Positions 60,995 to 64,000 of a stretch of 64,000 nucleotides of DNA are shown piece after piece; the first letter of the stretch is position 1, and each line of letters starts with the position of its first letter. A program made the position numbers and the translations under genes. Source of the DNA: Betaproteobacteria bacterium HGW-Betaproteobacteria-11 (GTDB taxonomy: Bacteria; Pseudomonadota; Gammaproteobacteria; Burkholderiales; Rhodocyclaceae); NCBI GenBank assembly GCA_002842395.1, contig PHCV01000002.1:1-64000 (forward strand), in the 5' to 3' direction. The notes beneath the pieces were generated by a model. It made no database searches. It saw only the letters and a program-made list of their open reading frames with translations, and was not told the origin of the DNA.

Positions 60995-62197
60995 ATGAAT
61001 GAAGCACCCCCCTGCCGCGAATCCGATGTGCTGATCGTCGGCGCCGGCCCGGCCGGGCTGGCTCTGGCGGTGGCTCTGGCGCAAGCCGGCCTGCGCAGCA
61101 CCGTGCTGGAACAGGCCTCGTTGGCCAGCCTGGCCGCGCCCGCCGAAGATGGCCGCGACATCGCGCTGACCCACCGGGCACGCCGCATCCTCGAAACGCT
61201 GGGCCTGTGGCAGCGCCTGCCGGCGAACGAGATTGCGCCACTGCGGCAAGCGCAGGTGCGCAACGGCATTTCGTCCCTGATGCTGCCGTTCGATGCGCGT
61301 GCCGCCGGCCACGAGGCGTTGGGCTGGCTGGTGCCCAATCACCACATTCGCGCGGCTGCCCATGCCGCCGCGCTGGACGAGCCGTTGGTACAGGTACGGG
61401 GCGATGCGCAGGTCGTCGGCCTGAGTGTCAAGGACACCCACGCCTCGCTGCAACTGGCCAACGGCCGCACACTGGCCGCGCCGCTGGTGGTGGCCGCCGA
61501 CAGTCGCTTCTCCACCCTGCGCCGGATGGCCGGCATCGGCGCGCGCCTGCTGGATTTCGGCCGCACGGCGATCGTCTGCCGCGTGGCGCACGAGCGCGAC
61601 CACGAAGGCATCGCGCACGAGTGTTTTTTCCATGGCCACACGTTGGCCATGCTGCCGATGGCCGGGCGACAAAGCTCGGCCGTGCTCACCCTGCGCGGCG
61701 ACCAGGCGGCCGCATGGCTGGCGCTGGACGAGAACAGCTTTGCGCAGCGCCTGCAAGCCGCTTTCGGCGACCGCCTCGGCCGCCTGCATGGCCCCGGCCT
61801 GCGCCATGCCTACCCGCTGGTGGCGACCTACGCGCATCGCTTCGCCATGCCGCGGGTGGCCCTGGTGGGCGATGCCGCGGTGGGCATGCACCCGGTCACC
61901 GCGCATGGCTACAACTTCGGCTTGTATGGCGTGGACACGCTGGCCCGGGAACTGGCCCGTGCGCGTGGGCGCGACGCGGCGCTGATGCCGGCCTTGCAAG
62001 CCTATGCGCGCGAGCACCGGCGCACCACCTTGCCCATCTACCTGGGTACCAACGCCATCGTGCAATTGTTCACCAACGACCACACCCCGGCGCGCCTGCT
62101 GCGCGGCGCCGTGCTGCGCGCAGCCAGTCTGTTGCCTCCAGTGCAGGCATTGATTACACGGCAGCTGACCGGCGCCGGGCAACCCGCTCGGCCCTGA
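60995..62197 (+). CDS. ubiM: UbiM, FAD-dependent 5-demethoxyubiquinol hydroxylase
   Basis: 400 residues, start at MNEAPPCRESDVLIVGAGPA (upstream frame would cross the tRNA). Group A flavin monooxygenase of ubiquinone synthesis: dinucleotide motif VGAGPAGLALAVAL, DG motif region, LGWLVPNHHIRAAAHAA specific to UbiM, and FAD-binding VGDAAVGMHPVTAHGYN. UbiM replaces several UbiIHF hydroxylases in some betaproteobacteria. Another ubiquinone gene, ubiB, is at 15.7 kb. Confidence 0.88.
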   Translation: MNEAPPCRESDVLIVGAGPAGLALAVALAQAGLRSTVLEQASLASLAAPAEDGRDIALTHRARRILETLGLWQRLPANEIAPLRQAQVRNGISSLMLPFDARAAGHEALGWLVPNHHIRAAAHAAALDEPLVQVRGDAQVVGLSVKDTHASLQLANGRTLAAPLVVAADSRFSTLRRMAGIGARLLDFGRTAIVCRVAHERDHEGIAHECFFHGHTLAMLPMAGRQSSAVLTLRGDQAAAWLALDENSFAQRLQAAFGDRLGRLHGPGLRHAYPLVATYAHRFAMPRVALVGDAAVGMHPVTAHGYNFGLYGVDTLARELARARGRDAALMPALQAYAREHRRTTLPIYLGTNAIVQLFTNDHTPARLLRGAVLRAASLLPPVQALITRQLTGAGQPARP

Positions 62198-62206
62198 TCA
62201 ACCCCG

Positions 62207-63109
62207 CTAATCCTGTTGCCCGGCAAGCCAGGCGGCGCCACGCACGCCGGAGGAATCGCCGTGGCGATGCCTGACCAGGCGCGTTTCCACCCGTTCCGAA
62301 AACACCGCTGGCGACCACAAACGCGGCACGTTGCAGTAGAGGCGGTCGATGTTCGACAGGCCGCCGCCGAGCACGATGACATCGGGATCGAGCAGGTTGA
62401 TGACCTGGGCGAGGGATAGCGCGAGGCGCCGTTCATAACGTTCGAGCGTGGTGGCGGCCCGGGAGTCGCCGGCCGCGGCGGCGGCGGCGATTTGCGGCGC
62501 GGACAAAAACTCGGCGCCGGTGACACGTCGATGGTCGGCGGCGAGGCCCGGCCCGGAAAGATAAAGCTCGATGCAATCACGCCGTCCGCACCAGCAGACG
62601 AGGCCTTCCGGCTCGCCGGCGGCGGGCAACGGATTGTGGCCCCATTCGCCGGCAATGCGATTGGCGCCGGCGAGCAGGCGGCCATCGACCACCAGGCCGC
62701 CGCCGACCCCTGTGCCAAGGATGACGCCGAACACCACCACCGCTCCGGCGGCGGCGCCATCGCGGGCCTCGGAGAGGACGAAGCAGTTGGCATCGTTGGC
62801 CAGCGCGACCGGCCGGCCGAGGCGGGTTTCGAGATCACTGCGCAGCGGCCGGCCGTTGATCCAGGTCGAGTTGGCGTTGCGCACCCGGCCATCGGCCGTC
62901 TCGCTGCCGGGAATACCGATGCCGATCGGCGCATCATCAACGCCGAGTTTTTCTTGTGCCGCAGCCACCAGGCCGATGATCGCTTCGAGCGTCGCCGGGT
63001 AATCGCCACGCGGCGTGGCGATGCGCTCGCGCAACTGCTCGATCCCCGCGCCATCCATGGCAACGACTTCGATCTTGCCACCGCCGAGGTCGATGCCGAG
63101 ATGGATCAT
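62207..63109 (-). CDS. ROK-family sugar kinase (fructokinase or N-acetylglucosamine kinase-like)
   Basis: 300 residues. ATP site LGIDLGGGKIEVV, sugar-phosphate block ANDANCFVLSEA, LGTGVGGGLVVDG and the ROK zinc site starting GHNPLP and CWCGRRDC. The C/C/C motif of typical ROK kinases reads CWCGRRDCIE and is intact. Substrate could be fructose, mannose or GlcNAc. Two dispersed-repeat variants lie inside. Overlaps the carbonic anhydrase by four bases. Confidence 0.9.
   Translation of the reverse strand: MIHLGIDLGGGKIEVVAMDGAGIEQLRERIATPRGDYPATLEAIIGLVAAAQEKLGVDDAPIGIGIPGSETADGRVRNANSTWINGRPLRSDLETRLGRPVALANDANCFVLSEARDGAAAGAVVVFGVILGTGVGGGLVVDGRLLAGANRIAGEWGHNPLPAAGEPEGLVCWCGRRDCIELYLSGPGLAADHRRVTGAEFLSAPQIAAAAAAGDSRAATTLERYERRLALSLAQVINLLDPDVIVLGGGLSNIDRLYCNVPRLWSPAVFSERVETRLVRHRHGDSSGVRGAAWLAGQQD
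62505..62527 (-). repeat. 25-bp dispersed repeat, variant copy in the ROK kinase
   Basis: ACCGGCGCCGAGTTTTT variant, sense orientation, encoding VTGAEFLSA. Weaker match; the codons may also be natural. Confidence 0.5.
62928..62952 (+). repeat. 25-bp dispersed repeat, second variant in the ROK kinase
   Basis: CATCAACGCCGAGTTTTT variant, antisense, encoding EKLGVDDAP. Resembles the copies at 44303 and 22024. Confidence 0.5.
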
Positions 63110-63759
63110 GTCGAAAAAATCTTTGTCCGCGCCCGTTGCACCACCTGTTCAACTTCCTCGCTGCTCGCCACGGTAAAGCCAAAGTCATGCAGCAGGCCAT
63201 CGGCCAGGCCATAGACCCAGGCGTGCACGCTGAGCGCCTGGCCGCGCGCCCAGGCATCGCGTACCATCGTCGTACTGGCGACGTTGCTGGCCTGCTCCAG
63301 GGCATTGAGTTCGCACAGCCGCCGCCAGCGCGTATCCGGCTCGGCGATGCCGGCGAGAAATCCGGCATGCTTGTCGCGCACGTCCTGCACATGCCGCACC
63401 CAGTTGTCGGCCAGCCCCAGGCGCAGATTGTCCAGCGCCGCGCGCACCCCGCCGCAGCCATGGTGGCCGACCACCATGATGTGGCGCACCTTGAGCACAT
63501 CGACCGCGAACTGGATCACCGACAGGCAGTTGAGATCGGTATGCACGACGACGTTGGCGATATTGCGATGGACGAACACCTCGCCCGGCAGCAGGCCGGC
63601 GATCTCATTGGCCGGCACGCGCGAATCGGAGCAGCCGATCCAGAGAAACCGTGGCGCCTGCAAGTGGGTCAGCCGATCAAAAAATCCCGGGTCTTCGGCA
63701 CGCATGCGCGCCGCCCAATCGCGGTTGTTGACGAACAGCCGTTCGATGTCTTCATTCAT
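63106..63759 (-). CDS. can: Beta-class carbonic anhydrase
   Basis: 217 residues. Zinc ligands Cys43 (WIGCSDSRVPANE, with Asp45 and Arg47), His99 and Cys102 (VVGHHGCGGV) are intact. Reversible hydration of CO2; supplies bicarbonate to carboxylases. Operon neighbours: ROK kinase (four-base overlap) and the AsmA-like gene (four-base overlap). Confidence 0.96.
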   Translation of the reverse strand: MNEDIERLFVNNRDWAARMRAEDPGFFDRLTHLQAPRFLWIGCSDSRVPANEIAGLLPGEVFVHRNIANVVVHTDLNCLSVIQFAVDVLKVRHIMVVGHHGCGGVRAALDNLRLGLADNWVRHVQDVRDKHAGFLAGIAEPDTRWRRLCELNALEQASNVASTTMVRDAWARGQALSVHAWVYGLADGLLHDFGFTVASSEEVEQVVQRARTKIFST

Positions 63760-64000
63760 TTGCCGAACAATCCCTTCAGTTTGTCTTTCATCTTGTCGCC
63801 CGCCTTTTGCTGGATTTCCTGCTTTTTCTCGCTCACCTTGGCCTCGATCTTTTCCTTGGCGGCTTCCGTCACCAGATTGCCGAGCTCGATCTTCCAGGCC
63901 GGGTCGGCGAACGGCCCGAAGAGCCGCACCGGGATGGTAATGCCTTTGAGTTGCGCCAGATCCTTGCCCTCCTGCCCGGCGCTGGTCGCCACCACGCTGG
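63756..64000 (-). CDS. AsmA-like protein, C-terminal tail (start outside window)
   Basis: The frame is open to base 64000. Only about 81 residues are visible: KGITIPVRLFGPFADPAWKIEL (the last strand of the AsmA C-terminal domain) and a Lys/Glu-rich coiled tail ending KDKLKGLFGK. AsmA-like inner-membrane proteins help phospholipid transport to the outer membrane. Identification rests on this short segment. Confidence 0.75.
   Translation of the reverse strand, partial: SVVATSAGQEGKDLAQLKGITIPVRLFGPFADPAWKIELGNLVTEAAKEKIEAKVSEKKQEIQQKAGDKMKDKLKGLFGK

Overview
The window is 64 kb of high-GC, gene-dense chromosome from what looks like a betaproteobacterium, probably Rhodocyclales or Nitrosomonadales-like. 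This is an inference from gene content and order: rpoN-hpf-ptsN-hprK, a regulatory PTS (HPr with Ser46, enzyme I, mannose-type IIA), the gshA-gshB pair of the proteobacterial TIGR02049 type, UbiM, metW-metX and heptosyltransferase-rich LPS genes. No plasmid, phage, CRISPR array or insertion sequence was seen.

Layout. (1) 1-12.7 kb, plus strand: end of dsbD, riboflavin genes ribE-ribBA-ribH, nusB, thiL, pgpA, pncC, recA-recX, lptB, rpoN, hpf, ptsN, hprK and a small secreted PsiF-repeat protein, closed by a strong terminator. (2) 12.7-17.2 kb, minus: MazG-like pyrophosphohydrolase, VanZ-like protein, sodium:solute symporter, ubiB. (3) 17.3-22.0 kb, plus: argS, SPOR-domain protein, dsbA, a BtuF-like protein, a decayed ABC transporter and the DUF1854 gene. 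(4) 22.0-30.7 kb: a ribbon-helix-helix gene divergent from a six-gene hyf-type membrane complex (hyfB, C, E, F, G, I) whose large subunit has lost all four nickel-ligand cysteines, followed by a spermidine-synthase-like gene and a 59-residue lysine-rich protein. (5) 30.6-38.3 kb, minus: metW-metX, PTS enzyme I, HPr and IIA, apbE, gshB, gshA. (6) 38.6-43.7 kb: an orphan-looking adenine methyltransferase, a DUF2782 protein and a LOG-family hydrolase (minus), divergent from polA (plus). (7) 43.7-57.9 kb: an LPS/glycan island with four GT9 and two GT4 glycosyltransferases, an O-antigen ligase, three methyltransferases, a polysaccharide deacetylase, msbA, a decayed methyltransferase and a chimeric ORF. 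(8) 58-64 kb: small acidic protein, AmpG, cytochrome c5, tRNA-Arg(CCG), ubiM, a ROK sugar kinase, beta-carbonic anhydrase and the tail of an AsmA-like protein.

The most unusual signal is a short dispersed DNA repeat (about 25 bp, core GCCAGCGCCGACTTT) present in about 15 copies in both orientations, inside genes in several reading frames and between genes. It behaves like a DNA-level signal, comparable in density and style to the DNA uptake sequences of Neisseria or Pasteurellaceae, and one copy faces an inverted partner in a hairpin between convergent genes. A separate family of GTCATTCCGG / CCGGAATCCAG palindromic repeats fills most longer intergenic gaps. Other points of interest are the nickel-less energy-converting-hydrogenase-related complex, a 240-bp element with a perfect 15-bp inverted repeat that covers the ptsN start codon, and several remnants left by deletion (ABC transporter, methyltransferase, chimeric deacetylase tail).
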